From Priestia endophytica DSM 13796 (GTDB taxonomy: Bacteria > Bacillota > Bacilli > Bacillales > Bacillaceae_H): a stretch of 64,000 bases of DNA. This document shows positions 9,249 through 18,379 of this stretch, one piece after another. Within the stretch, counting starts at the first letter, position 1. The number at the start of each line of letters is the position of its first letter. The notes beneath the pieces were generated by a model. It was not told the DNA's origin and ran no database searches. It saw nothing but the letters and a program-made list of their open reading frames with translations. Location of the stretch: the NCBI RefSeq assembly GCF_900115845.1, contig NZ_FOXX01000001.1:1-64000 (forward strand). The letters are read 5' to 3'. The translations under genes were made by a program, and so were the position numbers.

Positions 9249-10595
9249 TTACCTTATTGAATTAGATAGACTCTCAAGTTCCTCACTTTTTCTATTTATT
9301 TCTTTTCTTCCAATTGAGTAATACTCTATATCATTTTCTAATGCACCCTTTAAATCAAAGCAATTCCTTCCATCAACAACAATAGGCTGATTCATCAATT
9401 GCTTAAACAGTGATAGGTCTATTTCTTTAAATTCATCCCATTCAGTAAGAATAAGTACTGCATCACTCTTATATAAAGTTTCATCTACTGAAGTTGCATA
9501 ATTCACTCCAGGTTCTAAGACCTTCTTAGCGCTCTCTATAGCTATAGGGTCATATACTTTGACTATAGCTCCCTTATTTAATAATTCTTTAATTATAACG
9601 ATAGAGGGTGCCTCCCTCATATCATCTGTATTCGGTTTAAAAGCAAGACCTAGTACTCCTATTACCTTGTTTCCCAGTTCTCCAAATCTCTGTTCTAACT
9701 TTTCTATTAGTATCCTCTGTTGTTTTTGGTTTACCTTTACGACTCCCTTTAAAAGCTCAAATTCGTAATCAACATTCCCAGCTATTTGAATGAGTGCTTT
9801 TGTATCTTTTGGAAAACATGAGCCTCCATAACCAATCCCTGCATTCAAAAATTGGCTTCCTATTCTGTTGTCTAGCCCCATTCCTTGAGCTACTCCTTCA
9901 ATGTCAGCTCCTAATCTTTCACATATATTTGAAATCTCATTTATAAAACTTATCTTTGTTGCCAAAAAAGCGTTTGATGCATATTTTATCATTTCTGCAC
10001 TCTTAATATCTGTTTTAAATACCGGGATTCCATAGTTATTATTGACTTCCTCAATTATCTGGGCTGCCTTGTTATTATCTGCTCCTATAACAATTCTATC
10101 TCCATTAAAAGCATCGAAAACAGCAGACCCTTCGCGTAGGAATTCAGGGTTAGATACTATATCAAATTTAATATCATTAACTAAGTTTTGTTTAATAATT
10201 TTTTCTATATGATAATTAGTACCAACAGGGACTGTACTCTTAGTAACTACTATTACATTTCTATTAATATTTTGTGCAATATTTATTGCTACCTCTTCAA
10301 TAAAGGAAAGATCTGCAGACCCATCTTTTTTTTCTGGAGTACCTACAGCTATATAGATAACCTCAGCATCCTTGAATCCTTCTCTATGATTAGTAGTAAA
10401 AAATAGATTATTTTCCCTAATATTTCTTTTCATTAACTCTTCTAAACCAGGCTCATATATAGGGGAAATCCCCTTTTTCATCTTCTCTACTTTTGTTTGA
10501 TCAATATCAATACACGTAACACAATGACCAATTTCCGACAATGTAACTCCGGTAACCAAGCCTACATACCCTGTCCCTACAACAGCAATCTTCAT
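9249..10595 (-). CDS. UDP-glucose 6-dehydrogenase
   Basis: A 448-residue NAD-dependent enzyme that oxidises UDP-glucose to UDP-glucuronate. The Rossmann motif GTGYVG is at residues 7-12. The catalytic cysteine is C260 in GGSCFPKDT, with E151 in NPEFLREG and GLAFKPNTDDMREAP in the C-terminal domain. The ATG at 10595 is preceded by GAGAGG; a longer reading to 10610 has no ribosome site. It is TuaD/Ugd-like and, with galU nearby, makes a glucuronic-acid donor, so the polymer probably contains uronic acid. Confidence 0.95.
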   Translation of the reverse strand: MKIAVVGTGYVGLVTGVTLSEIGHCVTCIDIDQTKVEKMKKGISPIYEPGLEELMKRNIRENNLFFTTNHREGFKDAEVIYIAVGTPEKKDGSADLSFIEEVAINIAQNINRNVIVVTKSTVPVGTNYHIEKIIKQNLVNDIKFDIVSNPEFLREGSAVFDAFNGDRIVIGADNNKAAQIIEEVNNNYGIPVFKTDIKSAEMIKYASNAFLATKISFINEISNICERLGADIEGVAQGMGLDNRIGSQFLNAGIGYGGSCFPKDTKALIQIAGNVDYEFELLKGVVKVNQKQQRILIEKLEQRFGELGNKVIGVLGLAFKPNTDDMREAPSIVIIKELLNKGAIVKVYDPIAIESAKKVLEPGVNYATSVDETLYKSDAVLILTEWDEFKEIDLSLFKQLMNQPIVVDGRNCFDLKGALENDIEYYSIGRKEINRKSEELESLSNSIR

Positions 10596-10797
10596 TATTA
10601 ACCTCTCCACCTATCTATTTCATACATTTAAATTAAAGATTCTTTCTTAATTATAGTTGAAATTCAGATTTAACCTTATTTAATGTTATTTATACGTCCT
10701 ATATATTTAACCCAGTGTACGTTATGAAAAACTATTTCTTATAAGCCTATATTTTACCAATCATTTGTCTTCTTACTCTTCAATCACATAGAGCACG

Positions 10798-12624
10798 TTA
10801 TACTAAAGTAACACTCTTAAGAGGAGAATCCATGCTATTATTAGCTAACGCTAATACATATTGACTTACATAAGTTGCTTCATAAACTTCAAAGTTATTA
10901 ATTAATGTAGTAACGCGAGAAAAATCAACATCTACGGATTTCCCAATAAAAATCTTAGGAAAAATGGCTTCATCATGAACTTCCTCTTTTCCAAGAAGCT
11001 CCTCAAACATCTTCTCTCCAGGACGAATTCCTGCGTATTTAATCCCAATCTCTTCTTCTGTATAACCGGAAAGCTTGATTAAATTCTTTGCTAAATCAAC
11101 AATCTTAACAGGTTCACCCATATCAAGCACAAAGATTTCTCCGCCATAAGCTAATGCTCCGGCCTGCATGACAAGTCGTGATGCTTCTGGAATTGTCATA
11201 AAATAACGTGTCATATCTGGATGTGTGACAGTGACTGGACCCCCAGCACGAATTTGCTTTTTGAAGAGTGGAATCACGCTGCCGCGACTTCCGAGCACAT
11301 TACCAAAACGCACTGCAACAAACTTCGTTTCACTACGCTTATCAAGCTCTTGAATAACCATTTCAGCGATACGCTTTGTTGAACCCATTACATTTGTTGG
11401 ATTGACTGCTTTATCCGATGAAATAAGTACGAATGTTTTTACACCAGCCATATCTGCAGATTCCGCTACGTTTTTTGTACCAATTACATTGTTTTTGACT
11501 GCTTCTTTAGGGTTATACTCCATCAAGGGAACATGTTTATGAGCCGCTGCATGATAGACAACATCTGGACAATGATCTTGCATCACTTGCATAATACGCT
11601 CACGATCTTGTATGTCGGCAATAACCGGAATAATGTCAAATTCTTTGTCGTGTTTATTTCGTAATTCCATATCAATTGCGTAAATGGAGTTCTCACCATG
11701 ACCAAGAAGTAGAAGTTTTTTCGGTCCGAACTTAGAAACTTGTCTACAAATTTCTGAACCAATAGAGCCACCAGCACCAGTGACAAGAATCGTTCTACCT
11801 TTAATTTTTTTCGAAATACTATTAATATCAAGCTCAACAGGATCTCGTCCTAGTAAGTCCTCTACTTGGACATCACGGAACTGATTAACAGAGACTTTGC
11901 CTGTAATAATATCTTCAATCATTGGCATAACTTTTGTTTTGGCGTTTGTTTTGCTGCATTCTTGATATATCTTTTGAACCTTACTTTTCCCTAAAGAAGG
12001 AATCGCAAGAACAATATGTTTAATATCGTTTTTCTCAACAATTGCTGGAATATCTTCTGTTGTCCCTGCAACAGGCACTCCGTAAATATCTAGCTTTTGC
12101 TTTGCTAGATCATCATCAACAAAGGCAACTGGATGCAGTTCACTTTCTGAATTTTTTAACAATTGGCGAACAAGCATTGTCCCTGCTGCTCCTGCTCCAA
12201 CGATTAGTGCCCTTTCCTGTAGTGCATTTGCTTTAATAAGACGATGTCTTGTAACGCGCCAAGAAAGTCGTGACCCCCCGATAAGACAAATATGTAATAA
12301 CCACGTGATGAATAAAACACGAACATAAATATTTCCATTCACTACAAGCTGTACAACTGCTGCTGTTGCAACAGATAACGTTACAGATTTAAAAATTGTC
12401 ATTACTTCTCCAATGCTCGCATATTCCCATACTTTATGATATAAGCGGTAAATAAAAGCAAAAACATGGTGACTAATGAGAAGTGCTAAAGAACTGACAA
12501 GTAATACTTTTAACGTAAAAATGCTAAAATAAGGATTTAAAATATAATAGCCAATGTAAATCGAAAACAACACAATTAAGGAATCTAATCCAATTAATAG
12601 CGCCAGTCTTTTTGAATAACTCAA
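10798..12624 (-). CDS. Membrane NDP-sugar 4,6-dehydratase/epimerase, CapD/EpsC type
   Basis: A 608-residue protein with an N-terminal region of about four membrane helices, a CoA-binding-like Rossmann domain (GAGAAG, about residue 143) and a C-terminal SDR domain (GAGGSIGSE, about residue 283). In place of the usual YxxxK it has MGSTK (SSDKAVNPTNVMGSTKR), as in membrane UDP-GlcNAc 4,6-dehydratases of the PglF/FlaA1 group. It probably converts UDP-GlcNAc for N-acetylated 6-deoxy sugars. TTG at 12624 is chosen because GAGGGGG lies 5 nt upstream; an ATG at 12648 has no such site. Confidence 0.9.
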   Translation of the reverse strand: MSYSKRLALLIGLDSLIVLFSIYIGYYILNPYFSIFTLKVLLVSSLALLISHHVFAFIYRLYHKVWEYASIGEVMTIFKSVTLSVATAAVVQLVVNGNIYVRVLFITWLLHICLIGGSRLSWRVTRHRLIKANALQERALIVGAGAAGTMLVRQLLKNSESELHPVAFVDDDLAKQKLDIYGVPVAGTTEDIPAIVEKNDIKHIVLAIPSLGKSKVQKIYQECSKTNAKTKVMPMIEDIITGKVSVNQFRDVQVEDLLGRDPVELDINSISKKIKGRTILVTGAGGSIGSEICRQVSKFGPKKLLLLGHGENSIYAIDMELRNKHDKEFDIIPVIADIQDRERIMQVMQDHCPDVVYHAAAHKHVPLMEYNPKEAVKNNVIGTKNVAESADMAGVKTFVLISSDKAVNPTNVMGSTKRIAEMVIQELDKRSETKFVAVRFGNVLGSRGSVIPLFKKQIRAGGPVTVTHPDMTRYFMTIPEASRLVMQAGALAYGGEIFVLDMGEPVKIVDLAKNLIKLSGYTEEEIGIKYAGIRPGEKMFEELLGKEEVHDEAIFPKIFIGKSVDVDFSRVTTLINNFEVYEATYVSQYVLALANNSMDSPLKSVTLV

Positions 12625-12652
12625 TGTATCCCCCTCTTTTCCTTTCATTCAA

Positions 12653-12796
12653 CTAACTTTGTTTTTCTGCTAATCTCTTTTGAATCACATCATTGATCAT
12701 TTTTTGAATTTCTACTAGTTTATCTACTGACGCGTCTTGATGGAGATAACGTATCGTTTTTTTTATTGTTTTTGGTAAACTATGAAAGTCTGACAT
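12653..12796 (-). CDS. Small protein of 47 residues, unknown function
   Basis: An open frame begins with ATG at 12796, preceded by an excellent GGAGG 6 nt upstream, and ends with TAG at 12653. The product starts MSDFHSLPKTIKKTIRYLHQ and continues with a mixed-charge helix (VDKLVEIQKMINDVIQKRLAEKQ). It is predicted soluble and helical, without a membrane segment. It lies between galU and the CapD/EpsC gene in the same direction, so it is probably part of the exopolysaccharide transcript. I recognise no family. Confidence 0.6.
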   Translation of the reverse strand: MSDFHSLPKTIKKTIRYLHQDASVDKLVEIQKMINDVIQKRLAEKQS

Positions 12797-12855
12797 CACT
12801 TTCCTCCATATCACTACAGTAATATTAGTATTAGAATAATCGTGAAAATTGTTCC

Positions 12856-13740
12856 CTAATTAACTTTCACACTTTCTCTCTCAACAACTTGCGTTAAATA
12901 ATTTAATAATTCACTTCTTAAATCTTCATGCTGTAGAGCAAACTCAACTGACGTCTGAATAAACCCTAGTTTTTCTCCAACATCATATCGCTTTCCTTCA
13001 AAATCATACGCAAATACACGTTGAATAGCATTTAGCTTTTGAATTGCATCTGTTAACTGAATTTCTCCGCCTGCCCCAACCTCTTGTTCTTCTAAGAACT
13101 TAAAAATTTCAGGAGTAAATACATAACGTCCCATAATAGCTAAGTTAGAAGGAGCTGTACCTCGTGCTGGCTTCTCTACAAAATTATTAACTTCGTAACG
13201 TCTACCTTTATTGTGAGCTGGATCTACAATCCCATAACGATGAGTTTGATCATCTCTTACCGTCTGAACTCCGATTACTGAAGATAGTGTTTCTTCATAT
13301 TGTTCAATTAGTTGGCGTAAAGAAGGGGTTTCAGCTTCCACAATGTCATCACCAAGTAATACCGCAAATGGCTCATTCCCAATAAAATTGCGCGCACACC
13401 ACACAGCATGTCCTAAGCCTTTTGGTTCTTTTTGACGAATATAATGGATATCTACATTAGAGGATTGACGTACTTTATCAAGAATATCCATCTTTCCTTT
13501 TTCAAGCAGGTTTTGTTCTAACTCTGGTGCATAGTCAAAGTGGTCTTCAATAGCTCGTTTTCCTTTACCTGTTACAATAATAATGTCTTCGATGCCAGAT
13601 GCTACTGCTTCTTCCACGATATATTGAATTGTTGGCTTATCAACGATAGGAAGCATTTCTTTTGGCATAGCTTTCGTTGCTGGTAAAAATCTTGTCCCTA
13701 ATCCTGCTGCAGGAATAATAGCTTTTTTTATAGTTTTCAT
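12856..13740 (-). CDS. galU: UTP-glucose-1-phosphate uridylyltransferase
   Basis: A 294-residue GalU/GtaB enzyme making UDP-glucose from UTP and glucose 1-phosphate. The nucleotide-binding loop [20 protein letters not shown] is at residues 10-29, followed by [17 protein letters not shown] and YDVGEKLGF near the C-terminus. Its length matches the family. It feeds UDP-glucose to the adjacent UDP-glucose dehydrogenase. Spacing of about 60 bp to the 47-residue gene suggests co-transcription. The ATG follows AAGGGG. Confidence 0.96.
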   Translation of the reverse strand: MKTIKKAIIPAAGLGTRFLPATKAMPKEMLPIVDKPTIQYIVEEAVASGIEDIIIVTGKGKRAIEDHFDYAPELEQNLLEKGKMDILDKVRQSSNVDIHYIRQKEPKGLGHAVWCARNFIGNEPFAVLLGDDIVEAETPSLRQLIEQYEETLSSVIGVQTVRDDQTHRYGIVDPAHNKGRRYEVNNFVEKPARGTAPSNLAIMGRYVFTPEIFKFLEEQEVGAGGEIQLTDAIQKLNAIQRVFAYDFEGKRYDVGEKLGFIQTSVEFALQHEDLRSELLNYLTQVVERESVKVN

Positions 13741-14016
13741 TAATTAACCCCTTTTCTTCTTATCCTCCAAACGTAATATATGAACGTTTTATATAGATCA
13801 CTTAGATTTAAACTTTCTAGACAAGATATCTATAAATTTAAAAAAGCATGAACAACTTTTTCCCTGTATAAACGTTTATTCATTGTAGTGATATATAAAT
13901 ATAAAATGTAACTAGAAAGCTTTAAACCTAAATCATAAAAGATTTATCATTCAAAGAATCGAGAATAATTGTGCTTCTCCATATACTTCATATTCTAAAG
14001 TTAATAGATACTTTTC

Positions 14017-14781
14017 TTAAAATATCCCTAAAAACCTCTTTCTCTTAATCTCCCTCGGCTCATCCCCATACACGGTTTTCCCTTCTAATAAAAGCTCTGT
14101 ATTTTCTCTAAAAAAATAAAGAAGGTCATGACTAAATTCCCTCTCAATCACATCTAGTGATTCTTGTAATCGGAAGGATCTTGTTGTTGTGTTATGGGCA
14201 TCAGAAGCAATGAAGTGTGTTAAGTTTGCTTCTATTAAACTCTTAGAAAATTTCTGAATCTTTTTACCAAAATGACCTGTAATGCTTCCTGCTGTAACTT
14301 GGGTTAATGTACCCTTTTTCACAAGGTTATGTAATAAATTTGGGTTCTCGATGATCTCTGCATTCCGTTCTGGGTGAACAATAATCGGAGTAAAGCCTTT
14401 AACTTGAATATCAAATAATAACTTTTCCGTATACCGAGGAACATGACTAGATGGTAGTTCAATAAAAAGATATTTTCCTTCATTTAAAGGAAGAATCTCA
14501 TCTTTTTCAATATCTTCAAGTATTTCACCATAAATGCGGGTTTCTTGTCCTGGTAAGATTATTAGAGGAACCTCTTCTTGTTGAAGTAAATGGTTTAGTT
14601 TCTTTACTTTTAAAAGTATGTCTTCTTTGTGATTATCATATCTTCCATTTTTGTGATGTGGAGTTGCGATGATTTTCGTGATGCCTTCACAAACGGCTTC
14701 TCGTGCCATTTCGAGTGATGCCGCTTCGCTTTCTGCTCCATCGTCAACGCCGTGTAAAATGTGACAATGAATATCTAACAA
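14017..14781 (-). CDS. Tyrosine-protein phosphatase, CpsB/YwqE type (PHP fold)
   Basis: A 254-residue metal-dependent phosphatase. PHP motifs are IHCHILHGVDDG (start), ATPHH, PGQE, VHPERN and SDAHN, which carry the metal-binding histidines and acids. Such enzymes dephosphorylate the tyrosine kinase that controls chain length and sugar-nucleotide enzymes. The start is TTG at 14781, with GAGGAG upstream; this gives the same N-terminus and length as B. subtilis YwqE, as I recall it. No Wzd/Wze-type modulator or tyrosine kinase gene lies in this window, so its partner must be encoded elsewhere. Confidence 0.9.
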   Translation of the reverse strand: MLDIHCHILHGVDDGAESEAASLEMAREAVCEGITKIIATPHHKNGRYDNHKEDILLKVKKLNHLLQQEEVPLIILPGQETRIYGEILEDIEKDEILPLNEGKYLFIELPSSHVPRYTEKLLFDIQVKGFTPIIVHPERNAEIIENPNLLHNLVKKGTLTQVTAGSITGHFGKKIQKFSKSLIEANLTHFIASDAHNTTTRSFRLQESLDVIEREFSHDLLYFFRENTELLLEGKTVYGDEPREIKRKRFLGIF

Positions 14782-15256
14782 TAATCTCACTCCTCTGGCG
14801 TTTTTTAACATAAAAAAGGAATTTTTATACCGTCATTTCCAACTTTAATCATTATAGCACTACAAAATCCCCAGATAAAGAGGGAATTTTTGTCGAAAAT
14901 TCACCTCTTTTTCTGGAGTAGTTCTTTTAATCTATTCTATTTTTTAAAAAGATTTATTTCTCTTCTCTTTTATATAATTTTTATTAACTTTTATGTATAG
15001 CGCTTTCTTTTCCTATATAGATAGGGTTACAGACCTTTTTTGTTACTAAAAATAACTAGTGCATAATATGTCGAAAAACATTCGTATAGTTCTTATCGAC
15101 TATAACCTTTCATTTTCCACAGACTTTTAAAACTTTTTTATTTTGTTTCACTTTTTTTAATTATAAATTTTAAAAGGTATCTTTTTTCTTATAGAAAGCG
15201 TACATTTCTTTTATAAAAGACTCATACTTTACTACTTTTAGTTTCAATCTATCTAT
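14782..15256. other. Non-coding, AT-rich gap between the phosphatase and comK
   Basis: About 475 bp with no convincing open frame on either strand. It is rich in T tracts on the + strand. The only clear element is the comK terminator at its right end. Promoter-like AT-rich motifs are too numerous here to single one out. Confidence 0.6.
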
Positions 15257-15288
15257 AAAAAAAAGGAAGACTCTCTCCGAAGTCTTCC
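15257..15288 (-). terminator. Rho-independent terminator downstream of comK
   Basis: Arms GGAAGACT (15265-15272) and AGTCTTCC (15281-15288) form an 8-bp stem with an 8-nt loop. On the minus strand the stem is followed by eight T residues (15264-15257). It lies 77 bp beyond the comK stop. Confidence 0.85.
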
Positions 15289-15365
15289 GTCACATTTTCT
15301 ACTTTTATACACTATTCTACACTCACTTCATTCCTACTATGCTACACTTACTAAAAAGAACCGTT

Positions 15366-15860
15366 TTAAGGTGAAAAGTATCCAGAATCGTTCTCCCGTT
15401 CTGTGAAAAAGTTCAAACAGGTTTGTGCCCGCTCGAACTGCTGCCGAAGCACGATGTATGAATTTGGCACGGAAATGTAGACGCCGCTTTTTAACTGAAT
15501 GGCTGGATGATTTGTTCCTTCATAATTGTTAATAATTTTAGCAATATGTAAAACCGAGAACCAGGAACAGTCCATAAATCGTTCAGGAGCTCCTGTTGGC
15601 ATTAAGCATATTCTTCGGTGCGGACAAACAAGGATTGGTGTTTTGCGTTGATACCCTAACAATTTGGTTGCCGCGATTCTCCTCCCCGCATACGTTGATC
15701 CTGCAAAAAGACAGGCATCTTCAATAATCTTCTTCGGCGTATCATGACATTTATACGCTTCACCTCCTTCATATACGATAGACTGATACGACGAATTTGC
15801 GTAAGGCAGTATCGCTTGGGTATTTTGATTCACAAAACTATCAATCTTGTTAAAAACCAT
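15366..15860 (-). CDS. comK: ComK-family competence transcription factor, C-terminally short
   Basis: A 164-residue ComK homologue. The family core CLFAGSTYAGRRIAAT (residues about 50-65), followed by PILVCPHRRICLMPT and CSWFSVLHI, matches the ComK DNA-binding domain, which binds AAAA-N5-TTTT boxes and activates DNA-uptake genes. B. subtilis ComK is 192 residues and ends with a MecA-binding FMLYPK segment plus an activation tail. This protein stops at TERENDSGYFSP without that segment. AAGGAGG precedes the ATG at good spacing. It may be a ComK paralogue with different turnover. Confidence 0.85.
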   Translation of the reverse strand: MVFNKIDSFVNQNTQAILPYANSSYQSIVYEGGEAYKCHDTPKKIIEDACLFAGSTYAGRRIAATKLLGYQRKTPILVCPHRRICLMPTGAPERFMDCSWFSVLHIAKIINNYEGTNHPAIQLKSGVYISVPNSYIVLRQQFERAQTCLNFFTERENDSGYFSP

Positions 15861-15896
15861 TCTTTAATTCCTCCTTTTAATTAACATTTCAAGGAA

Positions 15897-15934
15897 ATTA
15901 TACCTAATTAACTGGTAATTTAAAAGTTAAGTTT
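15897..15934 (-). promoter_or_regulatory. Likely comK promoter with a ComK-box-like element
   Basis: A -10 hexamer TATAAT lies on the minus strand at 15902-15897. No good -35 is present at the proper spacing (TTTTAA). Just upstream, AAAA-GTTAA-GTTT at 15922-15934 is one mismatch from the ComK AT-box AAAA-N5-TTTT. A weak -35 plus an AT-box would fit self-activation. Confidence 0.4.
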
Positions 15935-16007
15935 CCTCGGAGGATTTTTACAATACTTTAACAAGAATCTGTTGAAGTTACACGTTCCTTATGTTATTTA
16001 TGGCTCT

Positions 16008-16253
16008 CTAAGAGATAGCCCCTTCCGTTAGAAAAAGTACGAGAGCAACGACAAGTCCGCCTCCATTTAATACTGCCCCGCTCACTACAGACGGCCACTT
16101 TTGCGAAAGAACAGCAAACACAAGACCAAGCACCGAAAGCGCTCCAAACATCCCCACAACAAGACCTATGTTTGCACCTGGACCGCGCAGTAGAAGAAAT
16201 AATAAGATATTAAAAAGGGCGACGGCGATTGAAGCGACTCCAAGCTTATTCAT
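16008..16253 (-). CDS. Small membrane protein, unknown function
   Basis: An 81-residue hydrophobic protein beginning MNKLGVASIAVALFNILLFL, with three predicted membrane helices (roughly residues 4-21, 27-47 and 54-77). The ATG at 16253 has GGAGGGG at correct spacing; a longer reading upstream to 16313 is basic, lacks a ribosome site and is rejected. It lies alone between comK and the sugar operon, in the same direction. I recognise no family with confidence. Confidence 0.6.
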   Translation of the reverse strand: MNKLGVASIAVALFNILLFLLLRGPGANIGLVVGMFGALSVLGLVFAVLSQKWPSVVSGAVLNGGGLVVALVLFLTEGAIS

Positions 16254-16372
16254 CTTTTCCCCTCCTTTCTTTTTTTGCTTTACCCTTCTTTTCCCTTCAC
16301 AGAAAGTTAACAATCGTCTTTTGGAAATTCCATTTTAAGAATTAGGTAAAATGGCGCATAGACATGTTGTTA

Positions 16373-16419
16373 ATAAAAAAGAAGCTTTCACTCAACTAAG
16401 AGTAAAAGCTTCTTTTTTA
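16373..16419 (-). terminator. Terminator of the sugar operon
   Basis: Arms AAAAAAGAAGCTTT and AAAAGCTTCTTTTTTA flank a 14-nt centre. The stem is followed by T residues on both strands. It sits immediately after the msmX-like stop codon at 16421. Confidence 0.88.
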
Positions 16420-16420
16420 T

Positions 16421-17524
16421 TTAAGGAAGAGAAATACGAAGTTCGGTTTCCGCGTCAAAGAAATGGGCTTTGTTCATGTCTAGAGCTAATTTGATAGATT
16501 GCCCATGTTTCACTTCTGTCCGAGCATCAACACGCGCTACGAACTTTTGCTCATCGATGTGTGAATAGACCATTGTTTCCGCTCCCATCAATTCTGCTAC
16601 TTCTACTGTGCTATGAACAACTGTACCTTGTGAGGATTCGATGAAGAGAGGCTCGTCATGAAAATCTTCTGGACGTACGCCTAAAATCATTTCCTTTCCA
16701 ACATACCCTTTTTCACGCAACGTTTTCATTTTTCCTTCTGTTACTCCAATACGGGTTGTGCCAATCTGAAAGACGCTTTCTTCTAACATACCTGTAAAAA
16801 AGTTCATAGCAGGAGAACCGATAAATCCTCCTACAAAAACATTAGCGGGATTCTCGTATACTTCTTTCGGTGCCCCAACTTGCTGAATAATACCATCTTT
16901 CATTACAACAAGACGAGTTGCCATTGTCATTGCTTCCGTTTGATCATGTGTTACATAAATAGTTGTTGTTTGTAAGCGCTGATGCAGTTTAGCAATTTCA
17001 GAGCGCATTTGAACACGGAGCTTGGCATCTAAGTTTGATAACGGTTCGTCCATTAGAAAGACTTTAGCATCTCTCACAATTGCACGCCCTAACGCAACTC
17101 GCTGCCGCTGTCCTCCTGATAATGCTTTTGGTTTGCGGTCTAAGTATTCTTCTAATCCAAGAATGCGAGCTGCTTCCTTTACACGACGATCAATCTCTGT
17201 TTTGGAGAACTTACGCAGTTTTAAACCAAACGCCATATTGCCGTAAACACTCATATGTGGATATAAGGCATAGTTTTGGAAAACCATCGCAATATCACGG
17301 TCTTTTGGTGCTACGTCGTTGACACGCTTGCCATCAATATAAAAATCGCCTTTTGAAATTTCTTCAAGTCCTGCGATCATGCGAAGCGTTGTCGATTTCC
17401 CGCATCCCGATGGGCCAACAAAGACAATAAACTCTTTGTCTCCGATTTCAAGATTGAAGTCCTCTACTGCTGTAATGTTTTTATCGTACATTTTATAAAT
17501 ATGATTCAAACTTAACTTAGCCAT
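16421..17524 (-). CDS. Carbohydrate ABC importer ATPase, MsmX/UgpC type
   Basis: A 367-residue ATPase of the CUT1 sugar importers. Walker A GPSGCGKST is at residues 37-45, the signature LSGGQRQRVALGR near 135, and Walker B VFLMDEPLSNLD near 155, with VTHDQ as the H-loop. The C-terminal third has the TOBE/OB domain (GVRPEDFHDE). Presence of the ATPase in the same operon as its permeases is notable, because in B. subtilis a single unlinked MsmX serves several importers. It energises uptake of the sugar bound by the upstream lipoprotein. Confidence 0.93.
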   Translation of the reverse strand: MAKLSLNHIYKMYDKNITAVEDFNLEIGDKEFIVFVGPSGCGKSTTLRMIAGLEEISKGDFYIDGKRVNDVAPKDRDIAMVFQNYALYPHMSVYGNMAFGLKLRKFSKTEIDRRVKEAARILGLEEYLDRKPKALSGGQRQRVALGRAIVRDAKVFLMDEPLSNLDAKLRVQMRSEIAKLHQRLQTTTIYVTHDQTEAMTMATRLVVMKDGIIQQVGAPKEVYENPANVFVGGFIGSPAMNFFTGMLEESVFQIGTTRIGVTEGKMKTLREKGYVGKEMILGVRPEDFHDEPLFIESSQGTVVHSTVEVAELMGAETMVYSHIDEQKFVARVDARTEVKHGQSIKLALDMNKAHFFDAETELRISLP

Positions 17525-17557
17525 ACTTTTCTCCTTCCTAAATCAAGATCGTTCCTT

Positions 17558-18379
17558 TTACTTTACCGCTCCTCTTGTGACACCATTGATAATCCATTTT
17601 TGAGCAACTAAATAGACAATCAACATCGGCAAGAGCGCTAATAAATAGGAAGCAAAAGCTAAATTGTAATTTGTACTGAATTCAGACTGAAAGATATATT
17701 GAGCGAGAGGAAGTGTCGCATCGCTTGGGTCGGATAATATCACGAGCGGCAACATAAAATCGTTCCACGCCGCTAAACAAGTTAAAATCGCGACTGTGGC
17801 ATTCATTGGCGCTAATAGGGGAAAAACGACTTTCCAAAAGACGCCCCATGAACTTGCTCCATCGATAATTGCTGCTTCTTCTAACGCAATCGGAATAGAC
17901 TTGATATACCCAACATACAAGAAAACGTTGAATGAAAGCTGATAAACAATATAAAGAAAGATTAAACCAACTAAGTTATCCATATTCCAAAGCGCCGTTT
18001 GTCTTACAATCGGGAGCATGATGATTGGAAATGGAACAAACATCGCGCTAATAAAGTAATAGAAAAGCGCTTTGAAATACTTTTTATGCATGTTTCGGGC
18101 AATCGCATAAGAAACAAGTGAGTTTGTTAGAACTGTAAAAACGACAACGAAAAAGGTGACAAGAAAACTGTTTTTAAAGGCTTGAAAAAAGTTCGTTGCT
18201 TCTATAGCATCAGCGAAATTTTGAAATCGCCATTCTTGTGGCAGAGATAGTAATGGGTTAGACATCTCTCCTGGTGACTTCAAGGCAATATTAATTGTTA
18301 AATACAGAGGTAGAAAGATAGCAAATGTTCCCATAATAAGAAGTATCGTAACCAACACATTTTTCTTTTTCTTAATCAC
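17558..18379 (-). CDS. Carbohydrate ABC transporter permease (MalG-like)
   Basis: A 273-residue permease with six predicted membrane helices. The EAA loop, which contacts the ATPase, is visible as EEAAIIDGASSWGVFWKVVFP (residues about 169-189). The N-terminal domain has NPLLSLPQEWRFQNF, typical of CUT1 inner-membrane subunits. Its start codon overlaps the stop of the other permease, showing translational coupling. It forms the membrane pore with its partner. Confidence 0.92.
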   Translation of the reverse strand: MIKKKKNVLVTILLIMGTFAIFLPLYLTINIALKSPGEMSNPLLSLPQEWRFQNFADAIEATNFFQAFKNSFLVTFFVVVFTVLTNSLVSYAIARNMHKKYFKALFYYFISAMFVPFPIIMLPIVRQTALWNMDNLVGLIFLYIVYQLSFNVFLYVGYIKSIPIALEEAAIIDGASSWGVFWKVVFPLLAPMNATVAILTCLAAWNDFMLPLVILSDPSDATLPLAQYIFQSEFSTNYNLAFASYLLALLPMLIVYLVAQKWIINGVTRGAVK

